From: Scleroderma bovista
Taxonomy: Eukaryota > Basidiomycota > Agaricomycetes > Boletales > Sclerodermataceae
NCBI GenBank assembly: GCA_037178675.1
Contig: JAYMGJ010000157.1
Coordinates: 186,001 to 250,000 of the forward strand
DNA: 64,000 bases
Direction: 5' to 3'
Shown: positions 35,030-48,050 of the stretch, piece by piece
Layout of the letters: each line of letters opens with the position of its first letter
Position numbering within the stretch: position 1 is the first letter of the stretch
The notes under the pieces: model-generated
What the model was told of the DNA's origin: nothing
What the model saw: the letters and a program-made list of their open reading frames with translations, nothing else
Database searches by the model: none
Translations under genes and position numbers: made by a program

Positions 35030-37506
35030 TCACCATTGAAGCCATTCGCCATACATGTTCGGTCTTTCGCCGCGAATATAAGCTTCAAAGGTTCGTTTGA
35101 GGACGGTCGCCCAATCGAGGTCCCTCTTGTCATCGGCAACCTTGTCAACCCACTCCTCAGGATCAATATCGGGCATCGCGGCAGCCCGGGCAGCCTTCTC
35201 GCCAGCCGAGAATCTTGGACCGAGGTCTGGCCAATTCCGAACGGGATCAAAAGGCTTCCACCTGAAAGATTGTTAGATGATGCTGTGAATACATGTGGCA
35301 AAAACAGACCAGAAATTATGGAAATGGTAGGAGTAAGCACCACGGAAGAAGCCCTCGAAACCTAACGCTTGCGGTTGTGCGCTGGTCTGCATCGGAGTAT
35401 CGAAGAAGTCGGCGAATCTGAAGAACCGATTAGTAGGTGGCTTATGCAAGAGGCAAGGAACGTTACTCTGTGAAATAGGGCTGAGGCGGTCTTTCACGTT
35501 GGAATACTTCCGTGTTTAGCCATGCTGAATCGAAAAGAGCGTCTGGAAGGCGTAGCAACAGGCCCTCCATGTGAGCATCCTTAGTGTAGCGCGAGACCGT
35601 CATGGGGTGGAAATCGAGGCCATTTTTAAGGGCAGTACGGAAAAGGAACGATCCGAGAGCAGAGTTCTTGTTCATGTGAAGCACCGCCGTGTTGTATTTC
35701 TTGAGGCGGGACCATCTGTACGCGAAAGCACCCTTCCAGCCCCACAACTCTTCCCAGTCTCGCAACAAAATGGTATCCGCATCAAGATAGATACCACCGA
35801 ACCTGTGACATAGAACGAAACGTGCCATGTCGGACAAAATGACGGAGAGGCGGTCATAGGACGAGGAGGACTTGGAGCCTAAGCGGTTCAACATGTCGTC
35901 ATCATCAGGTTTGTCGCTTCCCGCGGAGGACGGCTTGGTAGCAGTGTCCGTGCTGTTGCCAGCCTCCTCGGCCTTGCTTGTGAAGGTCTGTTTCTTTTCA
36001 ACGGGGACGTTGATAACGTGACCCCCAGAGTTGAACAAAGAGTCCCTGAGCTCACGCCATTCAGCTTTGATCTCTGGAACTCCGTCAAGTTGTTCTGTAG
36101 TATTCCAAAGCTTGAACTTGATGACGTCCTTGAACCGTGGGTGCAAGAATGGAGCTGCCCAGGGGTTCGTTTTGAGTTGCTCAAACATATCGCTGAGCGC
36201 ATTTGGATTCGGGATAGAAGCTGCAGGTCCTGGGTTAATCCATAACCAGAATTCCGGCCTGCAAACGTTGAGCTCAGAGCCGTCCCTGAGGTGAAGACCG
36301 AGGTTCTGCGTGAAGAGGAACGACAAAAGGGCGAGATAGGGCTTGTCGGTGAATGGACCAGTCCAGAACAAATGGAATACACGAGCATTTTCAGGTTCGC
36401 AGGGCGAAGAAAGACTTGAATACGGGGTATGTTGCAAGGGAGCCTGAAGCTGCAGCGGTGATTCCCATTCTACGCCTCGCTTTTTGGTGAGTCCCGCATT
36501 GGGGTCCGGGATGCTAGTAGACTGCAGGGGTCTTGGTGCCATTACATTGCCGAAGGACATTTGAACTGGCTCGGTGAAGTTTTCGCGGTCTTGTTCCATG
36601 TAGATGTATTTCCAATCGTCCATTTTCCCTCTCCTCACGCGATTGCCATTGTCAAGACCAGCACCGACTCGCAGTACTTCCAGGCAGTCGCGCACATACT
36701 GCTCATGATAAGCCTTGGGTGTGGATATCATCTGTGGATAATACCTACCTTATTCTGGGAGAAATCACAATGGTCCATAACAGTATCCAGATCAGCGATG
36801 GAACCCGGAACGGGGCGCGGTGGGTATGCAACATTGGGGGGTTGACTTTGAATATCAAGATAGACCCGTCGCGGGCCATCGCCACGAGTTACAGTGGAGA
36901 CAGGCCCCGGTGGAGGCCTAAATCGTGAAGGTAGGGATGGAGCTTTTCGCGGAGGAAGGGCAGGATTAAGTGGTGGTTCTGTTAGACCTACTTGCTCGGG
37001 AACTTGGTGTGACCAGTCAGTTAAAGTGCGGATACTAGAAAAGGACATGGTTTACTTTCGCGTTTGCTTGGGTAATGTCCGCTAGCAATTTCCCACTTCC
37101 ATATGCGTTGCAAATCTTCCCGACCGAATACCAGCGTGGACGGCTCACCAAAATTTGGCGGGATCCACTGCTTTTCCTCCGGTCCGTACCGTCGTGCGAA
37201 TGAAAAGAGAGTGAATATAGACACAACCAAAAGGAAACATATAATTATTGGACCACGTTTGCGGACAAAGCGTGATGCACCAAGATGGTCGACGCGACCC
37301 GGGTTCGGCATGAAGAGACGTAGACGACGAGAGCGGACGCCGGGGATAGGCACGGTAACAGGGACGACCCAAGACATGGATCGACCATGTCTGTTTAATT
37401 TCTCCTGGACAGCGGAAGAGTAAGTGGGTAGACCATTGGAAAGACGTGGTTTCTCTGGATAGCCATTAGCACGCTGTTGGGTTGAAAAGTAGCTCGAGAA
37501 CGACAT
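35030..37506 (-). CDS. Type II membrane glycosyltransferase with DXD motif
   Basis: The start at 37506 (MSFSSYFSTQQRANGYPEKP) precedes a basic segment and one membrane helix (PIIICFLLVVSIFTLFSFA), giving a Golgi-type type II topology. A Pro-rich stem follows (RPPPGPVSTVTRGDGPRRVY). The catalytic part has ARVFHLFWTGPFTDKPYLAL, SDMARFVLCHRFGGIYLDAD (GGIYLDADT, a DXD metal/sugar-nucleotide motif), WGWKGAFAYRWS and GSFLFRTALKNG. The last exons read GAYSYHFHNFW and RWKPFDPVRNWPDLGPRF and end YGEWLQW. The motif set resembles the GT32-like DXD sugar-transfer families. The acceptor is unknown. Two introns are odd: one with an AAG acceptor, and one of only about 35 nt near 36737. Confidence 0.8.
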
Positions 37507-37743
37507 GCAGCACAGCGGACGGCGAGGGCGCTGTCGAGTGCGGAGTCGACGTTGGACGAAGAATGCGACGCGATGAAAATTCCGACTATAACCAAATCCA
37601 GTGACCGTGCGAACGACTAATGCTGCGATCATTGCCAAGCCACGACTTACAGCACCAAATGGTATGATGTTACGGTATGTACACAAGGATGAATTCTAGG
37701 ATTTTGGGATCACAACGGTGGAAAGTACACGTCTAATTTTCGC

Positions 37744-40010
<2,267 letters not shown>

Positions 40011-40427
40011 CTGGTTGTTTTTTTCAGAGGTATTGAGCAGCCGATTTGTGGGCTGTGGGGTGGATGGCAAGCGAGAGAGCAGACGGTTAGCAGTGCGGAA
40101 GGCAGAAAACAAGGGAGGGTGGCTCATATATATACGGGCCCTTATCTGCCCAAGATTGGGGATGGGGAACGTGGGACACTTACGGTGGAAGAGGTCTAAG
40201 GAATGGGCCTAGATAACCATCTCCGTCATCATGATTTTGACACACCAACGTTCCAGTCCACTAGTGCCAAGGCCATAACAAGAACAAAATAGTTGTAATA
40301 GGGATGTAGACCGAATCGAACTGACAGGCAACTACCCGACCAGACAGGCTTAGCAATATAGTGTTCAAAGCAAGCAAACGAACAGACAAACAGCGCGACG
40401 ATAACCAGAAGAGAACCAACCATTTAT
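40011..40427. other. Intergenic: PYK promoter / CSL 3' end
   Basis: It holds the PYK leader and TATA box (40126-40134) and the 3' flank of the CSL gene. No other gene or tRNA recognised. Confidence 0.5.
40126..40134 (-). promoter_or_regulatory. TATA box of pyruvate kinase gene
   Basis: An ATATATATA run (TATATATAT on the gene strand) lies 116 nt upstream of the chosen PYK start, followed by a CT-rich leader. This is a typical core promoter for a highly expressed fungal glycolytic gene. The overlap with the upstream ATG at 40125-40127 argues that this ATG is not translated. Confidence 0.6.
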
Positions 40428-42856
40428 TTACATGACTCTCAGTGTCCAGCCGTGTAGCCCTCCCTCGGCCGTTGCAGCTGCCTGCGCAGCAGCAAGCCAG
40501 CTAGGATCTGGGGTAGTTCCACCAGGCGGCGACAGGACGTGCCCAGGTGCCATCGCTCCAAGGTCCATCGACTGGAAAACATTCTCACACGTGATCGTCC
40601 GTCCAGAGTGGTATCCGACCCCATCATACGATCTGATAAATAGAAGAGGAAGGCTTCTGCCTGCCATCGTTGGCGGCGGGACGTTCATCGCGACTTGCGA
40701 CCCATTGGAAACCGTGCCGTCAGCCCCATCGGTGCCAGATGACGACCCAGCACCATCTGGAGACAGGACGTTCGGGGGTATGATATCCTCCTGCAATGCC
40801 TTGAGCACGTCTGGTAGCGAGGGCATGTCCACGGTCACGATCGTGTGCAGTGGTGGCTGTGTCACGTATCTTGTCGAAGGCACGCCGACTGCAGATGTAC
40901 CAGGTGCTGCGACGCCGGGTTCGCTGGGTGCGGGCAGGTCTAGCGAGTGTCCAGGGACACCGCCACCGAATGAAGCAACGTTGGTGAGCGGACCAGGGGA
41001 TCCGGCCGGAAAGAACCGAGTACGAAGCGGGCCAATGTTGCCCAGGTAAACTGCGAGTGGCTGTTGCGTGTGCGTCTTCGGGTCGTCGTAAAAGAAGTGG
41101 GAGACGGCCATCTCCAATGTGTTGTTCGCTGGACGATAGACAGGCGTGGTGAAGAGGGTGGGAAAAGGAGTGATAGGCATTTCGGGTATTGCGTTGTTCT
41201 GACCAAATGCATCAAAAAAGGTGTACTGGAATTTCGCTGCGGAAGCGTGGGTCAGATTCGATCGACACGCCCTGATGACGGTCGTGAAAACATACAGATA
41301 CCAACTATAGTCCAGCATAAATAATCGTCGACTTCGTCTGACAATATTCGCACGCCATCTTTCAACTCGTCTCTGATACGGGGTGGTTGGAAAATGAGGG
41401 GGTGTGTCCCGCCTTGGGAAGACACGCCTTGCGTGGAGGGAGAGATCACGCCGGGCGCACCGGGGATGGGACCTGCTGCCGATAGATAATGTCTGGAGCC
41501 GTCCGCATTGACCCTCTGCAGGGCGATCTTTTGCATCTGACTAACGGGGCCGCCGTCCTCAGGCGAGACCCTTCCCTTGTCGACTTTGCGTATAATAAGT
41601 GGTGATGTTGCAATATTAGAGAGAGTATCGGATAGCACGATTTCACAGCCATACGTTACTGGCTGGGGGCCACCAGCTATGGACCAACGGTCCGGGAGAG
41701 TGAGTAACGGGAGCACGTTGTGCTGGTCACGTGGACATACCGTGCGATGGGGAGGCATCGTCTGGACGGCGAACGACATTGACATTGAACGCGGACCACG
41801 CGGAGTTGCTGGCACACAATTGGTTTGACTCGATGGTCATGTACTTGGTGCGGACGGTCTGAGAGTTGATGCGGTTGAAGAGGGACACTGGACCGCCCGC
41901 AAGAATGCACGAGGAAATGTTACGCGTCTTGGCTGTCTTCTTTGATGGCTTCGAAATAATGGTTACAGGGGCTGAATCAAAAGTGGCCCAAACACGGCCC
42001 GAGAGAGGCTCGCTGCCATCGCCGGAGACGGAAGGGGGTGGGTCCATGATATCGAGCGAGAGGAGAAAGCTCTTGGCCTTGGCGGTGCCGGTGACATGGA
42101 GGAACTTGAAGCTGCCTGTCATGTTGTTATCGAGACCCGCTTTTTGATCATGAGAGCGCTCGCCCTGTTCTGAGACGACGGCCATGGCGAGCTGCTGAGA
42201 GCGCATTTGCCATACTGGGCCCTGGATATGGACCACAGGCGGGGGGCAGAGGAAGCGCTTCTCGCTGCCATAAGACTTTTGGGCAACGGCCGCATGGAGA
42301 CACATGACGGTTGTCATCGGGACGACGCGAGTGGGGTCTTGGGAGACGTGGTCGCGCACTGTACGGCGAATCTTGGGATGGGGGTCGTCCTGTTCGGTGT
42401 CGTCTAATTTGCGCTTGCCGTTCTTGGGGATTGAGGGCTTTAGGACGCGAGGGTGAGGGATGGATAAGCGCTCGGGAACGAACATACCTGGGGGAGCATG
42501 GCTGCGGGATGGGGGGGGCCGGGGATGGTGTGCATCGACCAGGCGTGGTGGAGGTCGGGGACCTTGTCCTTGTTGCTCGCGGCGAGGATGGATTGGATGG
42601 ACGCGTTTGGATCTGGGTTGGAGAGGACGGAGGGGGGGGCGGCGGTCAAGGGGGAGTGGGGGAGCTGGGGGATGCCATTGGAGGGCGGGGGCTGATCCGG
42701 GGTGGATGTGGGGTGTGTGCTGGGCTGGGAGACGAGGTTGAGGGCGGGCGAGGAGGGGCGGGGGGACTCGCTCTTGGGCGGGGGGTGGAGGTGGGCGTCG
42801 AGCTGGGCGGCGTCGGGCATGTGGGAGGAGGAGAAGGGGTGGAATGTCCTCATCAT
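40428..42856 (-). CDS. CSL-family transcription factor (Su(H)/RBP-J/Lag-1 type)
   Basis: DNA-binding regulator of the CBF1/Su(H)/Lag-1 family. The start at 42856 (MMRTFHPFSSSHMPDAAQLD) opens a Pro/Ser-rich N-terminus. The Rel-homology N-terminal domain has CLHAAVAQKSYGSEKRFLCP with PPVVHIQGPVW. The beta-trefoil domain carries FKFLHVTGTAKAKSFLLSLD, SKPSKKTAKTRNISSCILAG, PVSLFNRINSQTVRTKYMTI and WSAFNVNVVRRPDD. YGCEIVLSDTLSNIATSPLI and KIALQRVNADGSRHYLSAAG follow. The C-terminal Ig-like domain (FPTLFTTPVYRPANNTLEMA and a long Pro/Gly-rich insert) ends at 40428. The Lys/Arg-rich loop that contacts DNA (KPSKKTAKTRNISS) is intact. Fungi lack Notch, so the role must be Notch-independent. Confidence 0.9.
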
Positions 42857-43008
42857 GTCAACTTCCCGCCAGGGATTCGGTGGACTCACTCGCTCTGCCA
42901 GCTGTGGGAACGACGAGCAGAGGTGGGAAAAAGAACAAAACAAGACGAGCGTCGCTCGCCCTTCCAAATCAAGAACACGTGACCACAGCTCATTACAAAT
43001 CAGGTACT

Positions 43009-45848
43009 CTAATTCGGCGGATCACGTGGCACAGACGCCCGCACGCGTCCGGGGAACGGCACCGTCGCGCTCGCCATGGCCCGCGACTCCCGGGGACGCA
43101 CACCCATCTCCACATCCTGCTGGTGTCGCTGCCAGTCCTCCACCCGCATCATCGACTGCCGCTTCGACGACGTCGACGCGTGCCCACCACCCACCGCAGC
43201 CAGCCTCTCCGCGCTGAGCACGTTCAGCTTGCCCGGGTCAGCCACACGCTTGCCCTGCCCATCTTGCGGCTTTCGACGGCCCTTCTCCTCCCGCTCTAGT
43301 TGCGCTGCCTTTTCAGCTTGCCTCTTACTCACCACTTCGCGTTCGATGGCGCGCGATCGCTCCCACCGATTCTTGGCAGCCTCCACCTCGGCGTGCTCCT
43401 TCTCCGCCTGGGTCAGTGGTGCCTGCATCCCCCGCATCTTGTGTCGGTGCCGTTCCTCGAGTTCCTCAAATGTCGCCACGCGTGGCGACTCCGCCTCAGG
43501 TGCTGCAATCGCTTGAGACGTCGGCTTCAACGGCCGCGTCGGTGGCAACACAAGCGGAATATGGGTGTTCGTCGCTGCTCCTGACGCTGCCCTCTTGGAC
43601 CAGGAGGGCAGACCCCTCGACGGCGGCTCAGGTGGCGGTGCAGAACCCGGCTGTTGAAGCAGCACGGAAGGAATGCCACCGCTGGTGCGGGCCGGATGTT
43701 TTTTCACCCCCAATCCCAGCATTCCAGCCAGAGTGCGAGCAACAGGTACATCCTCCTCAGATGATTTCCTTGCAGTCGAGTCATTGGGATTCATGTCCAG
43801 TAAGCTGCTTTCGCGACGCTTGCGCTGGGCCAACGCCTCGGTGACAGCAGGGGCCATGGGCACACGGGAGGAAACAGGAGTCGTGGGAATAGGAGCAGTC
43901 ACCCCCGAAGGAGGCTGAAGCAGCTTGCGGTCTTTGACGTACGAATCCCAGTCCTCGTTTTTAAGGGGGGCGCTCGTCGGGCGGGTGATTGACGCACCCA
44001 GCGGGGGAGCGTCAATAACCTTGGAAAACTCCATCGAATTAGTGCGGATACGGGGATCGGGCTGTCTGGGGGGCCGTGTGTGCGACCGAGAACCCATGAC
44101 AGTACCTAGGTCGCAACTCAATGTGCGTCTCGACGTCAGTGAGATCCTGCGTGAACGAGATTCATCAGAATCCACGTCCGAACGCAAGGCATCAATTGAA
44201 CGTCTGATGGTCTGGATTTCAGTAAGAAGCTCCTCTTTGCGCGCCAGCTCCTCGAGTTCCGCGGATATCTGGGCCTTCTTTGCATCCTTTGCCTCCTTGG
44301 ATTCCTTACTTTCGGGCTCCGCCTCGGTGATGAAGCCCGTCGGGACATCGTCCTGTATGCCAGTCCCGAAGTCCAAGTTGGGAAGAAGTCCCTTGAGACC
44401 CCTGCGAGCTTGCTTCTTTGGCGCAATCTTGGGCTCGTCATCGGGTGCTGGTGCCAAAAAGTCAGAGACACCGGATGTATACCGGCCACGAGTGGCATTG
44501 AGAGTAGGGGTAGACGAGCGACCTTCTTGTGAGCTCGCCGTTGGGTCTTCATTCATAAGCGGAGTGCCAGAGTGGCCGCTTCCAGACCTGGCGTGTATGC
44601 GCTCGTTCTCCCACTCCGTTTTCTCCCTTTCAAGGTCAGCAAATTTGCCAGACGCATCGAGGTCGGCCTCTTCATCCCTGCGGCGTTGCTCCTCGGCAAT
44701 CTCCTTGAGTTTGCGCTGAAGGACGTGGAGAATCCGCAGTTGGACAGCGCCTCCCATGAGGGAAACAGCACCAATGAGGCCCAGCTCGATTTGCATGGTC
44801 TGAGTGACGGGGTAAGCAATGCCGTTCTCGACATACTTTGGGAAGAGCCCGGTAAAGCCGAGATTCCATACATAAAACTAGTGGAGAAGGTGAGATATAA
44901 CCTTGCGGGGGTGGAGAGGACATACCTCCTTCAGGCCAGCAGTGGTGTAACAATCGACACCGAGGATGAAAGCGGAGGACCCGACGAATGCGGTGGCCAG
45001 CAGCAAGATGTGCCAATGAATCTTGGGCACGGTGCAGAGAACAAAGCCAAGGACACCGCACGCTGAAAGGGCATGTCAGCGAGAGCCGAGGACGACTCAG
45101 GGTGGACTGACAGATGTACATTATCCAGCGGGTGCCGACAGGGGTGATGGCACCGCCATTCTTGAAGCACTGGATCCATAAACCGAAGGCGAAACCCCCC
45201 CACGCGCCGATGAAATACTTTGTGCCCTTCCAGAAGAATATGCTGAGGGCACCACCCATGATGCCAGATATTGCGCATGCCAGGACAAACATGCCCTGCA
45301 GCGTCTTATTTGGAGGGTTTATGGCAGGAAGAATACCGAACTTTGCAATGAGAACGAAACAAACAAGAGAAAAGGTATAAAATCCAATAAGAAAGAAGGA
45401 CGTCCTGGGTGGAATGGGGTTAGCGGAGGGGCAGGTGAACGAGAACGCGTGGATACCATCTATTCTTGTGGCCCCAGAAGGCACTGGGCAAGCCAGTGAG
45501 AATGAGAAGCGCTCCGAGAACGCTGAAAGCAGGAGTAATCTTGGTATCGAGGACTATTGGGGCCGGGGTGGGGGTGGATGTAGAGGAGGATGTGGCGGTA
45601 GGGGAAATTGTACTAGTCGTATTATAGATGGTGGGTACAACAGTTGTAATAGTGACGTTCTGGGTGCCAGAAGGGCTGACGGAGACAACGATGAGCGAGG
45701 AAGTGACGGGGAAAGCAGTAAGACTTGGAGTAGCAGTATGGTTAGACGAGAGAGAGGAGGTCGCGTTGGTGGCTGTCGACTGCGCTGAGACGTGAAGGAG
45801 AGACGAGGAAAGCAGAAGACAGGCCAGCCAGGAGAGGAGGCGGGCCAT
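43009..45848 (-). CDS. TMEM198/DUF4203-like multi-pass membrane protein
   Basis: The ATG at 45846-45848 starts a signal peptide (MARLLSWLACLLLSSSLLHV). A Ser/Thr-rich, N-glycosylation-rich ectodomain follows (several NATS, NHTA and NTTS sites). Then there are about seven membrane helices across exons: TPAFSVLGALLILTGLP, FFLIGFYTFSLVCFVLIAKF, MFVLACAISGIMGGALSIFF, WGGFAFGLWIQCFKNGG, GVLGFVLCTVPKIHWHILLL and IELGLIGAVSLMGGAVQLR. The arrangement matches the DUF4203/TMEM198 group. The last exon encodes a 570-residue cytosolic tail with coiled coil (LKEIAEEQRRRDEEADLD), Ser/Pro-rich linkers and a basic, charged region (KNRWERSRAIEREVVSKR). The tail shows no known domain. Function unknown. Confidence 0.8.
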
Positions 45849-46004
45849 GGTTGGGGAAGGCGACGAAGAGAGGAGGCCCACGCCGAGTTGCACTAAGGAG
45901 ACGGCGTAAGGCGACCGACGGGCACGCGAACTCAAATCAAAACTTGTTTATTTTTTTACGCACTGCGGCAAGAACGCGGAGACCAGCTAATGAACTCTCT
46001 TATG

Positions 46005-47740
46005 TTATTCAAAGTGTGCATACTGGGTGGGACCAATCCCCAGCCGCTTCAGCATCACCGCCATCCTTTTCCACTCGTCCCCCCTCGCCCTCCGTGCGTC
46101 GAGTATGGTCACCACCTTTCCCTTCCGGCCAAATCGACCAACCCGTCCACCCACATGCAGATAGCTATCCCCCGATCGGCCCCCAGCTGGTACTCCAAAC
46201 AAGAATACGTGCGTCAGCATTGGCAAGTCCATGCCCCGTGTGGTCGCTAACGTGGAAACAAGTAAAACTGGATTCTCGGCAGGGGCATCGACGTCCTGCG
46301 AAAGGAACCCCACCTCGTCCCCCAACACGTCCAGCGCACGGGCATCCACCCCAAGCTGGCGCAGCTCGAACACGATCTTGCGCACAGATGCCGTCGCAGG
46401 CAGGACGAGCAGTGCCGCTCGGGGCACGTCCAGCGCAACCGCCGATGCAACCGCTTCCAGCATCGCTGGGTTGACCGCAAGGGGGGCTTCTGCGATACCT
46501 GCACACAATTAGTCACGAACACGGTCAGAGAGCCTCGTGCTCACCGGCATCTGTTTCGTCCAATACAGCCTCATCCTCTTCGTACAGAGAATCATCCATG
46601 TCTTCGATACAAGCAGCGCCTTCGTTTTCGGCACACCAGCTCTTCTCTCCATCCTGTGATGGGCACGCCCCCGGAATGTTCTTGATGCTCCCATCCTCCG
46701 ACACCACAAGCACGTGGTGGATGGCCATCCGATTCAACGCATGAGCTGGAAGTGACTTTGACGGCGCCCTTATCAAACTCGTCACATTCCCGGGCTTCAA
46801 CCACCCAAAGTCACCGTACAGCGCACTGCGCAGCTTCCGTCGCATCGTCGCACTCAGCAAAATCAACTGGGGGCGTTCAACTGGCGCATGGGAGGAATGG
46901 TGCCTGGTTTCAGAAGTAAAGAGGGTATCCATAACCTGACGGAGGACCATTGGATGCTTCCCCATCTTCTTCTGGATTTTCTTCTGTGTGCTATGTGATC
47001 TGCGCGAGGGTACCCATTCCAGGAGCGAATCCACCTCGTCTACAACAACCGTGGATAGTGTATGGAGATGCAAAGTTTCGGGTTCTTGGAGAATCACGTC
47101 CATGATCGCGGTTGGAGTGCCAATAAGGATGTGTGGCGGGTCTTGGCAGAGCACGGATAGATCAGACGAAGGAGATAGGATAGACCCCACTAAGTGAGAG
47201 AATTTCTTATCCACATTCTCGGGGCGAAATCCTCGGACGAGAACCCTCGCTATGGATGACAGTGGCCGCGCTGTGACAATGCTCTGGATCCAGTGCAAAT
47301 ACTGGTACGCGAGGTCGCGATGAGGAACAATAACCAGGGCGATAATCCCCTTGCTATTCGCCACTCGCTGCTGGTTCAGTAGTGCAATCATCACTGCAAA
47401 AGACCTAGGTAATTAGCTAGCATTGAGCCCCGCCATCTCATGAATACAATACCCACTTCCCGCTGCCTGTGTGATCCTGCAATACGATATCCTTTTTCCC
47501 GAAGATGGCAGGTATCAATTTCCTCTGCATCGGTGTAGGGTGCTTGACATGGGGAAATGCAGCGCGCAAAGACGCAGCGACACCCTCTCGGATGCCCACT
47601 GCTTCAAATGTGACGTTCTCTCCGTGTCCGACGGCACTGTGGGTACGTCTTCGACACGGTACTAGATGGCATGTTGCAATAGCCCTTCTGCATGTCTGTT
47701 GGCTGACCCAAGTACAATAAGCTGGTAACGAAGAAAACAT
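46005..47740 (-). CDS. Mitochondrial DEAD-box RNA helicase (DEVD variant)
   Basis: The start at 47740 gives a Cys/Arg-rich leader (RRAIATCHLVPCRRRTHSAV) suitable for mitochondrial import. Q-motif region: AFPHVKHPTPMQRKLIPAI. Motif I is DHTGSGK with an intron before SFAVMIALLNQQ. Then IVPHRDLAYQYLHW (Ia), ILIGTPTAIM (Ib), VVVDEVDSLLEW (motif II with Val in place of Ala), ILLSATMRRKLRS (III). The second RecA fold has VLLVSTLATTRGMDLPMLTH and HVGGRVGRFGRKG (motif VI). It resembles the fungal Mrh4 group involved in mitoribosome assembly. That link is inferred from localisation and divergence, not from a unique signature. Three exons. Confidence 0.8.
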
Positions 47741-48050
47741 CAGCAGACACGTGATATTACCATCTGTCGCGCACTTATTGTAAGCGCTTACATGAATGTA
47801 TGTGAAGTAGCATAAAGATTCAAAAATGAGATATAATCGTCAACCGCCACAGTGAGCGGCTCTTGTCATACTGTGAGGATGGAAAGCACGACCACCTACG
47901 CCAGAGTAAGAAACGGATAACCAACGACTACGTGCTGTCGATGTTAGTGGTGACCGCTTGCGACGAAGAAGAGTTTGCCAACTCGTCTTCCAACGTTTCC
48001 ATTTCTGTGGCCTCCTCCTCCTCCTCCTTGCTTCCCATCCTCGCGAGTTC
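47741..48050. other. Intergenic, includes open tail after transporter stop
   Basis: It holds the promoter of the helicase (-) and the 3' flank of the sugar transporter. On the minus strand the transporter frame stays open for 40 codons after its TAG (47928-48050). Confidence 0.5.

Noticed and set aside
36561..36845. 94-codon plus-strand ORF
   Set aside because: Antisense to the glycosyltransferase exons; no domain.
40280..40330. Possible tRNA B-box-like sequence
   Set aside because: A TTCGATTC-like core is present, but no matching A box or cloverleaf arms could be found.
42311..42982. 223-codon plus-strand ORF rich in Gly
   Set aside because: It is antisense to the Pro/Ser-rich start of the CSL gene; Gly-rich frames opposite Pro-rich coding sequence are shadows.
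43925..44719. 264-codon plus-strand ORF
   Set aside because: Antisense to the charged tail of the TMEM198-like protein; Ser/Arg-rich with no domain.
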